Source: Rhodoferax sp. (lineage in GTDB: Bacteria > Pseudomonadota > Gammaproteobacteria > Burkholderiales > Burkholderiaceae_C). From it: a stretch of 7,005 nucleotides of DNA. The DNA lies in contig JAUXQA010000073.1 in assembly GCA_030683195.1 (NCBI GenBank), positions 1 to 7,005 on the forward strand. The letters run 5' to 3'. Under the pieces are notes generated by a model. It ran no database searches. It was not told where the DNA came from and saw nothing but the letters and a program-made list of their open reading frames with translations. A program made the translations under genes and the position numbers. The number at the start of each line of letters is the position of its first letter. Position 1 is the first letter of the stretch. Shown piece after piece: positions 1 to 6,804 of the stretch.

Positions 1-494
1 AGGTAAAACCGCTGGGGGAAAAGACCACTGAGCTGGGTTGCGGCCTCAAAAGCCCGGGTCTCATCGCCTTGCACCAAGGCTTGCCCCACGGGCCCGGCCT
101 GGGCGCCCGACAAGGCAATCAGACCTTCATTGAGTTCTGCAAGCCATGCAACATTAACGCAGGCCTGCGCCTTGCCAGCGCTGCGCGTCCAGGCGCGGGC
201 CAGTAACTCGGACACATTCAGATAGCCCTGGCGGTTTTGCACAAGCAACACGATGCGCGACAGACTGGTCTGGTCTTTACCAAAGCCTTCCAGCCAGACC
301 TCGGTGCCAATGACCGGCTTGGTGCCGCGCTTGCGCGCTTCTTTGTAAAATTTGATAGCACCAAAGAGGTTGCTGAGGTCGGTGACTGCGATAGCCGGCT
401 GACGATCAGCGACGGCCAACTTGACGATATCATCAATGCGATTGGTCCCGTCAACGACGGAGAACTCGGTGTGCAAACGTAGGTGGACAAACAT
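1..494 (-). CDS. dnaE: DNA polymerase III alpha subunit, N-terminal part (partial)
   Basis: Catalytic subunit of the replicative DNA polymerase; only the first 164 residues are present and the gene continues beyond the left edge. The start is ATG at 494-492, giving MFVHLRLHTEFSVVDGT, which aligns with the E. coli DnaE start (FVHLRVHSDYSMIDG). The visible part is the PHP domain: the HLRLH histidines near residues 4-8, AIAVTDLSNLFGAIKFY, then KPVIGTEV, and further on WLAELNEGLIALSG, all at the spacing expected of DnaE. The opening motif differs from the error-prone DnaE2 type (ELHCHSNFSFLDG), so this is the main replicative form. No good Shine-Dalgarno sequence precedes the ATG, and a -10-like TACAAT lies 5 nt upstream, so a leaderless transcript is possible. 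Divergent from the response regulator gene; no functional link is expected. Confidence 0.95.
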   Translation of the reverse strand, partial: MFVHLRLHTEFSVVDGTNRIDDIVKLAVADRQPAIAVTDLSNLFGAIKFYKEARKRGTKPVIGTEVWLEGFGKDQTSLSRIVLLVQNRQGYLNVSELLARAWTRSAGKAQACVNVAWLAELNEGLIALSGAQAGPVGQALVQGDETRAFEAATQLSGLFPQRFY

Positions 495-499
495 AAATC

Positions 500-505
500 A
501 TTGTA
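500..505 (-). promoter_or_regulatory. Candidate -10 element for dnaE (possible leaderless start)
   Basis: On the minus strand 505-500 reads TACAAT, a 5/6 match to the sigma-70 -10 consensus. It ends 5 nt before the dnaE ATG, so transcription would begin at or next to the start codon. No convincing -35 hexamer lies 16-18 nt upstream. On the plus strand the overlapping TAAATT (504-509, 4/6 match) could be a -10 for the response regulator gene, giving a leader of about 15 nt. The 36-bp spacer would then carry two overlapping divergent promoters. This rests on short motifs only. Confidence 0.3.
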
Positions 506-530
506 AATTGAGGACAACCAGGGCTCTATT

Positions 531-1181
531 TTGAAAATACTTGTTGTTGACGACCATGCCCTGGTGCGCGAGGGCCTGTGCCAGGTGCTAAAGGGGCTGG
601 ATGACCATGTCGAGGTACTGGAGGCGCCGGACTGCGCCCGCGCCTTTGAGCTGGCCCACCAGCACCCCGATCTGGATTTGGTGTTGCTGGATTACCACCT
701 GCCCGACATGAACGGCCTGCTGGCACTCAATGTGTTTGGCAAAAGGCACCCTGAACTGCCGATAGTGATGCTGTCAGGATCGGTCAACCCGCGGATCATG
801 CACCAGGTGCTGGCACGCGGAGCAGCGGCGTTTTTGACCAAATCAGGGCTGAGTCATGAGCTGCTCATGGTGATCCGTCAGGTGCTGGCGGGCGATGTGT
901 TTGAGCCCCGCGCCATGGCGAACAGCTTTACACCTCCCATCCAGCCCGAAATTGATGCCGCGATCGGTTTTCCCAAACTCAGCCCGCGCCAGGAAGAAGT
1001 GTTGTTGCTCCTGTTGGCCGGACGCACCAACCGGGAAATGAGCGAAATGCTGGAACTGGCGGAGGAAACCACCAAAAGCCATGTCACCGCGATTTTGCGG
1101 GCTTTTGGGGTCAGAACCCGCTTGCAGGTGATTGTGGAAGCGGGCCGCCAGGGCTACCCCATATCAGCGCCTTCGGCCTGA
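531..1181 (+). CDS. NarL/LuxR-family response regulator
   Basis: Two-component transcription factor of 216 residues, the usual NarL/FixJ-class length. The receiver domain covers about 1-120: acidic pair D7-D8 in ILVVDDHALVREGL, predicted phosphoacceptor D54 in LLDYHLPDMNG, switch serine S82 and conserved K104 in FLTKSG. The LuxR-type helix-turn-helix covers about 149-205: LSPRQEEVLLLLLAGRTNREM, then the recognition region ETTKSHVTAILRAFGVRTR and LQVIVEA. The start is TTG at 531, which gives a complete beta-1 strand; a modest AGGG (520-523) sits 7 nt upstream. Its 3' end overlaps the convergent hybrid kinase gene by 28 bp, and that kinase is the natural candidate partner. The family acts by phosphorylation-dependent DNA binding; the target genes are unknown, but the divergent or adjacent receptor operon is a plausible target. 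Confidence 0.93.
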   Translation: MKILVVDDHALVREGLCQVLKGLDDHVEVLEAPDCARAFELAHQHPDLDLVLLDYHLPDMNGLLALNVFGKRHPELPIVMLSGSVNPRIMHQVLARGAAAFLTKSGLSHELLMVIRQVLAGDVFEPRAMANSFTPPIQPEIDAAIGFPKLSPRQEEVLLLLLAGRTNREMSEMLELAEETTKSHVTAILRAFGVRTRLQVIVEAGRQGYPISAPSA

Positions 1182-3097
1182 GCATCCAGCACCAGCCGGC
1201 GGATCAAACTGCGCAATTTGGCGGGGCGCACCGGCTTGTGCAACAGGGTCAAACCCGCCTGTTTGGCACACACCATCAAAGCAGGGTCGGTATTGCCACT
1301 CATCAGGCAGGCGGGCACCGGCCAACCGGTCGCCGTGCGCACTTGGGCAATTATGTCTATACCGTTTTCGTCAGCCCGAAGTTGGTAGTCACTCACCAGC
1401 ACATCGGGCGCAAAGCCTTGCTGCAGCAGAGCCTGAACCGAGGCCAGCCCTTCAGCAACCCCCACTACAGCACCCCAAGATGCCAGCAGCCCAACCAGGC
1501 CGTTGCGAGCTAACGCGTCGTCCTCAATCACCAGTACCGCCAAGCCCTTGAGGTCATCCAATGCGCGTCTTTCAGGCCGTGGGGCCGGCGTCAGCGCTGC
1601 TCCAACAGGCGCCAAAGGCACCTCCACGCTGAAGCGGGTACCCCGGCCCAGGCGGGAGCGCAAACTCAGCGGATGCCCCAGCAACTGCGCTGTGCGCTCC
1701 ACAATGTTGAGCCCCAAGCCCATGCCCTTGCCCCGGTCCCGCTCCGGATTACCGACCTGGACAAACTCCTTGAATATCTCCTGGTGGTGCTCGGGCGCAA
1801 TGCCGATGCCGCTGTCCCACACCTCAATGCGCGCAACCAGACCGCCTGCGCTCACCCGGCAGGCCACCAGAACAGTGCCCACTGGGGTGTAGCGCAGCGC
1901 ATTGCCCACCAAATTGAGCACGATGCGGTAGAGCAACGACGGATCGCTCATCAGCCAGACACCGGTGGGGCGCACCCGCAAACGCAAACCCTTGTCCTGC
2001 GCTGCAGGCGCCATGGCAGCGTGCACCTGCGAAAACAGCTCTGCCAGCGCAAAAGGCCGCGTCTGCACCGGTACGGCGTGGGCGTCCAGCCGCGACACAT
2101 CGAGCAGGGCATCCAGCAAATCCTGGGTGGCGCGCACGGACGCATCCAGATGGCTGATCAAGGCACGGGTCTCACTGTCGTGCGGCAACTGGGCCAACCT
2201 GGCCACAAACATACCCATTGCATGGGTCGGCTGGCGCAGGTCATGGCTGGCCGCCGCCAAAAAGCGTGACTTGGCCCGGGTGGCGGTTTCGGCCTCCTCC
2301 TTTTTTTCACGCAACTCGGCAGTGGCTGCTGCAATGCGCTGCTCCAACTCATCGCGGCCCGACTCCAGGCGCTGCGCCATCTGGTTCAAGCCCCACTGCA
2401 GGTCACGCAGAGGATCACCGGGCAACAAGGGCGAGCGGGCCGACAACTCGCCCCGACCCAGGCGCTCAACCAGGCCCGACACGCGCAAGATCGGACGAAC
2501 AACACCCTGACCCAAACGCACGGCCAAAATCCCACCAAACAGCAAACCCGCCAAGGTAATGGCAGCCCCCAGCAAGAGCATGTCTCTGGACTGCTGATCC
2601 AGCGTCTTGCGCGAGAATTCGATCAAGACATGGCCCAATTGGCGCTGACGCGGCACCCGATCCACCGCCCAAGTCTCAAACAAATCATCCACCTTGATCA
2701 GGCTTTCCGCGATGGGCTGCCACAGCACCTCTTGACCCGTCACCACGTCAACAGCCCGCCCCTCGCCCGCACTTACAACAACAGACCGGGAAAAATCAGG
2801 CTGACCGGCCCGAACCAGGACCTGACCTTTGCCATCCACAATCGTGACTGCATCCACATCAGGCTCGCGCAGCGCGCTATTGGCCAGGGCCTGCAAATGG
2901 CTGACGTTGGCTGAAAACAAGCCGTATTCGCTGGAGGCAGCCAGTTGGCGGACCAATGAGCGGGCACGCTGGTTGTGGGAGTCCGTCAAATCACCCACCC
3001 GGGCGACTAACGCCAGCGCGGACAGAACCACCGCCACAAAAATCGCCGGCAACAGCGCGGCCATCAACATGCGGGCATGAATACTTCCGAGCTTCAA
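1154..3097 (-). CDS. Membrane-bound hybrid sensor histidine kinase
   Basis: Sensor kinase of 647 residues in the inner membrane. Order: TM1 about 11-33; periplasmic sensor region about 34-172, containing SSEYGLFSANVSHLQAL and VDAVTIVDGKGQVLV, which resembles the single-Cache sensor region of BarA-type kinases; TM2 about 173-193; HAMP about 194-248; a short coiled coil to about 275; DHp domain with H285 in ASHDLRQP; HATPase domain with N399 in LNLVGNALRYT, DSGIGI at 428-433 and GKGMGLGL at 456-463; and a C-terminal receiver about 519-635 with E525-D526-D527, phosphoacceptor D570 (SDYQLR), S600 and K621. There is no HPt domain. The start is TTG at 3097-3095, supported by GGGAGG 7 nt upstream; it overlaps the stop of the binding-protein gene by 4 bp (TTGA), which suggests translational coupling. 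An ATG at codon 10 would cut into the N-terminal signal segment. Its 3' end overlaps the convergent response regulator gene. Confidence 0.94.
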   Translation of the reverse strand: MKLGSIHARMLMAALLPAIFVAVVLSALALVARVGDLTDSHNQRARSLVRQLAASSEYGLFSANVSHLQALANSALREPDVDAVTIVDGKGQVLVRAGQPDFSRSVVVSAGEGRAVDVVTGQEVLWQPIAESLIKVDDLFETWAVDRVPRQRQLGHVLIEFSRKTLDQQSRDMLLLGAAITLAGLLFGGILAVRLGQGVVRPILRVSGLVERLGRGELSARSPLLPGDPLRDLQWGLNQMAQRLESGRDELEQRIAAATAELREKKEEAETATRAKSRFLAAASHDLRQPTHAMGMFVARLAQLPHDSETRALISHLDASVRATQDLLDALLDVSRLDAHAVPVQTRPFALAELFSQVHAAMAPAAQDKGLRLRVRPTGVWLMSDPSLLYRIVLNLVGNALRYTPVGTVLVACRVSAGGLVARIEVWDSGIGIAPEHHQEIFKEFVQVGNPERDRGKGMGLGLNIVERTAQLLGHPLSLRSRLGRGTRFSVEVPLAPVGAALTPAPRPERRALDDLKGLAVLVIEDDALARNGLVGLLASWGAVVGVAEGLASVQALLQQGFAPDVLVSDYQLRADENGIDIIAQVRTATGWPVPACLMSGNTDPALMVCAKQAGLTLLHKPVRPAKLRSLIRRLVLDAQAEGADMG

Positions 3098-4029
3098 GGC
3101 GCAGCCTCCCGCAAGCGCAGTCGCTCGGCCAGATTTTTTTCATCCAGCGTCAGGTCAAGTGCCCGGGCCACATGGGTGTTGACGCCCACCGTAAAGTCCT
3201 GTGAGTACACCGGCACGGCCGAGAGCATTTTGCCCTGGAGCACAGAGCCAACGATGGCAGCCGCCTGACGCCCCACTTGCTCCGGCGTCACGTACAAGGC
3301 CAGCAACGCACCGGCCCGGACATAGGCCGGCGAAAAGGCCACCAGCGGCACCCGGGCCCGAAATGAGGTGAGCAAAGCGTTTTGAATACTGCTGGTGTTG
3401 TAGACCTGCGGGTCGGCCAGCGCCAGCAAGACATCAGATTCTTCAAGCACGCTTTTGAGGCCCTTGAAAAAAGTGCTGTCCGCTCCGACAGAGGCCTCCA
3501 CCAACGCCATGCCCCGCGCCTGTACCAAAGGCCTCAATGAGCTGGCCTGCAAGTGGGACTCAGGACCCCAGAGCACGCCAAGTCTGCGCGCCTCCGGCAG
3601 GGCGAGGCGAATCAGATCCAGCTGGCGGTTCAGCGGCTGGTCCAGATAGAGCGCGGAGAACTGCGCCGAGGGCTTGCGGCCATGGGCGCGCACGATGCGC
3701 TCAAAGCTCAGGCGAGGCAACAAGGCACACAACACCGGGATTCGCGACTCCGAGGCAGCCAGTGCATTGGCCGCCTCTGAACCCAGGGCCACAAACAGCT
3801 TCGGGTTCAGGGGGCCGGCGCCCGCGAGTTCAGCAGCGGTCAACTGCAAAATGTTTTGGCGCGCCAGCCCACCCCGCTCCAGTTCACTGATCAAGGCGGC
3901 GGCGGCCTGCGCCATCGGGGCACTGCCCTCGCTGGTAACCACCACCACCGAGACCGCAGCCTGAACATAGACGCTGCAAAACCCGCTGAGCCAGAGACCC
4001 AGGAGCAGTGAGCGCCAAAGCTGCATCAT
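3094..4029 (-). CDS. ABC-type substrate-binding protein (PF04392-like), orphan
   Basis: Predicted periplasmic binding protein of 311 residues. An N-terminal signal peptide (basic R6, hydrophobic LLLGLWLSGF, likely cleavage after VQA near residue 24) is followed by two alpha/beta lobes. There is no lipobox: the residue before C18 is F. The C-terminal half shows the ABC_sub_bind (TrpX/DUF534-like) pattern: ADPQVYNTSSIQNALL (205-220), VPLVAFSPAYVRAGALLALY (227-246), VGRQAAAIVGSVLQGK (252-267) and a final VGVNTHVARALDL. Family members bind small molecules such as aromatic amino acids, but the ligand here cannot be read. No permease or ATPase gene is in the window, and its neighbours are a TonB receptor and a histidine kinase, so a sensing role is as likely as transport. 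The gene starts 10 bp after the receptor stop; two adjacent ATGs (4029, 4026) are possible and no strong Shine-Dalgarno is seen. Confidence 0.88.
   Translation of the reverse strand: MMQLWRSLLLGLWLSGFCSVYVQAAVSVVVVTSEGSAPMAQAAAALISELERGGLARQNILQLTAAELAGAGPLNPKLFVALGSEAANALAASESRIPVLCALLPRLSFERIVRAHGRKPSAQFSALYLDQPLNRQLDLIRLALPEARRLGVLWGPESHLQASSLRPLVQARGMALVEASVGADSTFFKGLKSVLEESDVLLALADPQVYNTSSIQNALLTSFRARVPLVAFSPAYVRAGALLALYVTPEQVGRQAAAIVGSVLQGKMLSAVPVYSQDFTVGVNTHVARALDLTLDEKNLAERLRLREAAP
3105..3110 (-). promoter_or_regulatory. Shine-Dalgarno deciding the TTG start of the histidine kinase
   Basis: Minus-strand GGGAGG lies inside the last codons of the binding-protein gene, 7 nt before TTG at 3097. 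It is the strongest ribosome binding site in the operon. It favours TTG over the internal ATG codons at 3070 and 3064, which lack a comparable site at proper spacing. Confidence 0.7.
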
Positions 4030-4039
4030 GCCAAAAACG

Positions 4040-5995
4040 CTAGTTTTCCACGCGCAGAGTCACGAAAGCACGGCGCTGAAAGAGAAAATCGGGGCGGTAG
4101 TCGGTATTGGCAGACCCGAGGTTTTGCACCACCAGGGCCAGGTCTCCCCGGTGCTGCCCCCAGCGCATGGGCAGCCCCAAGCGCACATCGGTGCGCCGAA
4201 CTGCATCAACGTCACCCACCCCCTGAAAGGTCAGGGAGGTGCTGTGCTGGTGCGACAGGCTCAACTCCATGCCCCGGCTGAACTTCTGGCGAAAGGCGAT
4301 CGTGGTGGCCATATTGGGGGCGGATGAGGCCAGGCCCCAGTTGCTGGACTTGATGTTGGTGGCGGCCTGGGTGACGTTGATCTGGGCATCGCGCCAGGGG
4401 CGCCACTTGGCCTGGTATTCCAGCCCATGGATGGAGAAGTCTTCAAAATTGATGAATTCATTTTGGGCATTGCGCCCCGTCACGGGCACACGCCAGATGA
4501 AGTTGTTCATGCGCTCATGAAACGCACGCACATCCACCTGAACGCCCAGCTTGGGCAGGTCAAGCAGATAGCCGAGTTCGCGCGCCAGCACGCTCTCGGG
4601 CTGGACCGCACCGCCAGACTGCGTGGTCACCCGGAGCAAGCGGCCATTGAAGTAATACCGGATGTCGCCATAGTTCTCAAACGTGCTGGGCGGGCGGTAT
4701 GCGCGGGACACGCCTGCACGCAGCGTGTGGCCTTGTGCAGCTTGCCAGTTCACCATCACCCGGGGGGCAAGCGTGCTGCCGTTGGGGTTGATGTGTTCGG
4801 CCATGGCCCCGGCATTGAGCACCCAATTTGGCGCCATGCGCCATTCGGCGCTGGCAAACAGGCGGGTGAAATCCGTCACCAGCGCCGCATCGGTGTTGTA
4901 GAGTGGGCGCGATGTCACTCGCTCGCGGCGCACCTCACCTCCCCACACCACCCGCAAGTCAGGGCCCTGGCGAAAGCTGTGCTGAACCGACAGGTTGTCA
5001 ATGCTCGCGCGTCCACTGAAGTCAATGACGATGTCACCATTCACCCCCAGCGGCCTGAGCGAATAAGGAAATGCATCGCGGTAAGTCTCGGTGCCGTGTG
5101 ACACGCTCAAGGCCAGGTCTTCGTCTTCCGCGAGGTTGCGCCGCCAATCCAGTTGCAGGTAGCCGGAGCCGAAATAACGGTCACGTTGTGCATCGCTGAT
5201 GCTGCCCGCAAAACCTTTGCCGGAATCGATGGTCAATACACCTGCACGAAGCTGGATCTCATCGCGCGCATCGGGACGGAAATCAGTTCTGAAGTTCAAA
5301 CGTTGGACTGAGTTGTGGCCATTGGCCCCCGCCAGGCCGGCATCAGCACGCTGGTCCAGAGTGAGCCGAAAGGTGGCGTCCTTCGCACCCCAGCCCAAAC
5401 GGGCCTGCGCATCTCGCACACCGTTTTCGCCCATTCCCACCATCACCTGTGCGCCCAGGGTATCGGCGGTATCACGGGTCACGATGTTGATGACGCCCAG
5501 CATGGCCCGCGCGCCGTAGGTTGCCGAATTGGAGCCGCGCAGCACCTCAATGCGTTCAATGTCTGCCAAAGCCACACTTTGCAAGCCCGGCGCCACACTG
5601 CCCAATAAAAAGGGGGAATAAACGGAACGACCGTCCACCAAAACCTGGAGACGGCTGGAATAACCGCCAAACGCCCCGTGGTAGCTGGCCTGGGGCGCAT
5701 CCGATTCAAACGAGTTACCACTCTGAAAGCCGGGGACCAGACGCATGAGGTCGGCCACGTCACGGGCGCCAGACAGGCGAATCCAGTCACGGTCCAGGAT
5801 GGTTACCGCGCCTGGGGTCTCATCAAGGCGCTGGGGCAGGCGCGAGACCGAGAGCACGATGGGCATCTCGGCCAAAAAATCAGCCTCCGACACCGAACTG
5901 GACGCCTGGGCTGCTGTCACGGTGGCAAAGCCAAGCATCAATACGGCGCCTGCTATTTGATGGATTCGGGGGAACGACAGTATTTTTTTATTCAT
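4040..5995 (-). CDS. TonB-dependent outer-membrane receptor
   Basis: Outer-membrane active transporter of 651 residues with the start chosen at ATG 5995. That start gives a proper signal peptide: MNKK, hydrophobic core about 14-28, cleavage after a TAAQA-like site near 31. A further in-frame ATG at 6133 would prepend 46 non-signal residues and run into trhO. The segment 39-53 (DFLAEMPIVLSVSRL) is the probable TonB-box region. The plug domain spans about 55-175: LDETPGAVTILDRDWI, VADLMRLVPGFQ, LQVLVDGRSVYSP, DIERIEVLRGSNSATYGARAMLGVINIVTR. The remainder is a beta-barrel with alternating strands, including TLRAGVSRAYRPPSTFENYGD in the later part. The protein ends in RVEN, not the usual terminal aromatic residue. 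It is the first gene of a three-gene unit with the binding protein and the hybrid kinase. The substrate is unknown; nothing visible indicates siderophore, heme, cobalamin or metal. Confidence 0.93.
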   Translation of the reverse strand: MNKKILSFPRIHQIAGAVLMLGFATVTAAQASSSVSEADFLAEMPIVLSVSRLPQRLDETPGAVTILDRDWIRLSGARDVADLMRLVPGFQSGNSFESDAPQASYHGAFGGYSSRLQVLVDGRSVYSPFLLGSVAPGLQSVALADIERIEVLRGSNSATYGARAMLGVINIVTRDTADTLGAQVMVGMGENGVRDAQARLGWGAKDATFRLTLDQRADAGLAGANGHNSVQRLNFRTDFRPDARDEIQLRAGVLTIDSGKGFAGSISDAQRDRYFGSGYLQLDWRRNLAEDEDLALSVSHGTETYRDAFPYSLRPLGVNGDIVIDFSGRASIDNLSVQHSFRQGPDLRVVWGGEVRRERVTSRPLYNTDAALVTDFTRLFASAEWRMAPNWVLNAGAMAEHINPNGSTLAPRVMVNWQAAQGHTLRAGVSRAYRPPSTFENYGDIRYYFNGRLLRVTTQSGGAVQPESVLARELGYLLDLPKLGVQVDVRAFHERMNNFIWRVPVTGRNAQNEFINFEDFSIHGLEYQAKWRPWRDAQINVTQAATNIKSSNWGLASSAPNMATTIAFRQKFSRGMELSLSHQHSTSLTFQGVGDVDAVRRTDVRLGLPMRWGQHRGDLALVVQNLGSANTDYRPDFLFQRRAFVTLRVEN

Positions 5996-6055
5996 ACCCG
6001 GATTTTGCCCGCTTGATCCCCTGCGCCAACTGACAGGCCAGGATAAAAACTTTCC

Positions 6056-6061
6056 TAAAAT
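6056..6061 (+). promoter_or_regulatory. Candidate -10 element for the trhO-like gene
   Basis: TAAAAT (5/6 match to TATAAT) ends 6 nt before the GTG start at 6068, so the transcript could begin at the start codon. CTGACA at 6030-6035 matches the -35 consensus at 5/6, but the 20-nt spacer is too long, so the -35 assignment is doubtful. AAGGG lies directly against the GTG, too close for a normal Shine-Dalgarno, which also fits a leaderless start. Confidence 0.3.
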
Positions 6062-6067
6062 CAAGGG

Positions 6068-6802
6068 GTGAACACCACCCTCAATATCTCCTCTTACAAG
6101 TTCGTGGCCTTGCCCGATGCCCCCGAAATACAAGCCACCCTGCTGGCACGGGCACTTGCCCTGGAGCTCAAGGGCACCATTTTGCTGGCGACCGAGGGCA
6201 TCAATTTGTTTTTGGCAGGGCCCGCCGATGCGGTGCGCAGCTTTGTGGATCAGTTGCGCGAGGACGCGCGGTTTGCCGACATGGCCCCCAAAGAGAGTTG
6301 GTCAGACCATCAGCCGTTCAAGAAGATGCTGGTCAAGGTCAAGGGCGAGATCATCCGCATGAACCACCCCACGATCAAACCAGCCGACGGGCGCGCACCG
6401 TCAGTGGATTCAGCCACCTTGCAGCGCTGGCTGGCCGCCGGCGTGGACGATTCAGGCCGAGCGGTGGTGATGCTGGACACCCGCAACGACTTTGAGGTGG
6501 ACCACGGCACCTTCAACGGTGCCATTGACTGGCGCATTACCAAATTCACCGAGTTCCCGCCCGCCCTGCTGGCGCACCAGGCGGACCTGGCAGACAAGAC
6601 CGTGGTGAGCTTTTGCACGGGAGGCATACGCTGCGAAAAAGCGGCGATTTTGATGCGTGAGGTAGGGCTGGAGCATGTGTACCAGTTGGAGGGCGGCATC
6701 CTCAAGTACTTTGAAGAATCCGACGGCTCCAATTACAGCGGTAGCTGTTTTGTGTTTGATGAGCGCCGCACGCTGGATGCGGCGCTGTTGGTGGCGAAAT
6801 AA
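6068..6802 (+). CDS. trhO: TrhO/YceA-type rhodanese-domain protein, short form (probable tRNA U34 hydroxylase)
   Basis: Protein of 244 residues of the UPF0176/YceA family; in E. coli TrhO carries out oxygen-dependent hydroxylation of uridine 34 in tRNA. The N-terminal domain (about 1-100) contains ISSYKFVALPD, LALELKGTILLATEGINLFLAG and, later, MLVKVKGEIIRM, as in family members. The rhodanese domain (about 118-225) has MLDTRNDFEVDHGTF, the catalytic loop FCTGGIRCEKA with C183 and second cysteine C189, and VYQLEGGILKYFEE. It ends soon after CFVFDERRTLD, whereas E. coli TrhO is about 350 residues with a cysteine-rich tail; that tail is absent. The GTG start at 6068 gives a complete first strand. 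It is cytoplasmic and divergent from the TonB receptor with a 72-bp spacer. Family membership is clear; the hydroxylase activity of the short form is inferred, and plain sulfurtransferase is the alternative. Confidence 0.88.
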   Translation: MNTTLNISSYKFVALPDAPEIQATLLARALALELKGTILLATEGINLFLAGPADAVRSFVDQLREDARFADMAPKESWSDHQPFKKMLVKVKGEIIRMNHPTIKPADGRAPSVDSATLQRWLAAGVDDSGRAVVMLDTRNDFEVDHGTFNGAIDWRITKFTEFPPALLAHQADLADKTVVSFCTGGIRCEKAAILMREVGLEHVYQLEGGILKYFEESDGSNYSGSCFVFDERRTLDAALLVAK

Positions 6803-6804
6803 GT

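Noticed and set aside
218..517. 99-residue minus-strand frame overlapping dnaE
   Set aside because: Out of frame with the DnaE PHP domain and rich in serine; the dnaE frame starting at 494 is clearly the coding one.
1673..2269. 198-residue plus-strand open frame opposite the histidine kinase
   Set aside because: It lies across the conserved kinase catalytic motifs, is rich in H, Q and R as typical of antisense frames, and shows no domain.
4012..4018. Lipobox in the binding protein (cysteine 18 as a lipoprotein anchor; codon spans roughly 3978-3976)
   Set aside because: The residues before the cysteine are S-G-F, and Phe at -1 does not fit a lipobox; a standard signal peptidase site near residue 24 is better.
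4427..5101. 224-residue open frame on the plus strand inside the TonB receptor
   Set aside because: Antisense shadow of a GC-rich gene; low-complexity, no recognisable domain, while the minus-strand frame is a clear receptor barrel.
6024..6053. Minus-strand GGAAAG followed downstream by TCAGTT as an extracytoplasmic sigma factor promoter for the receptor
   Set aside because: Only a partial match to a sigma-E-like consensus, and no sigma or anti-sigma gene is in the window.
5996..6133. Longer TonB receptor frame starting at ATG 6133 (697 residues)
   Set aside because: The extra 46 residues are not signal-peptide-like and overlap the start of trhO by 66 bp; ATG 5995 gives a classical signal peptide.
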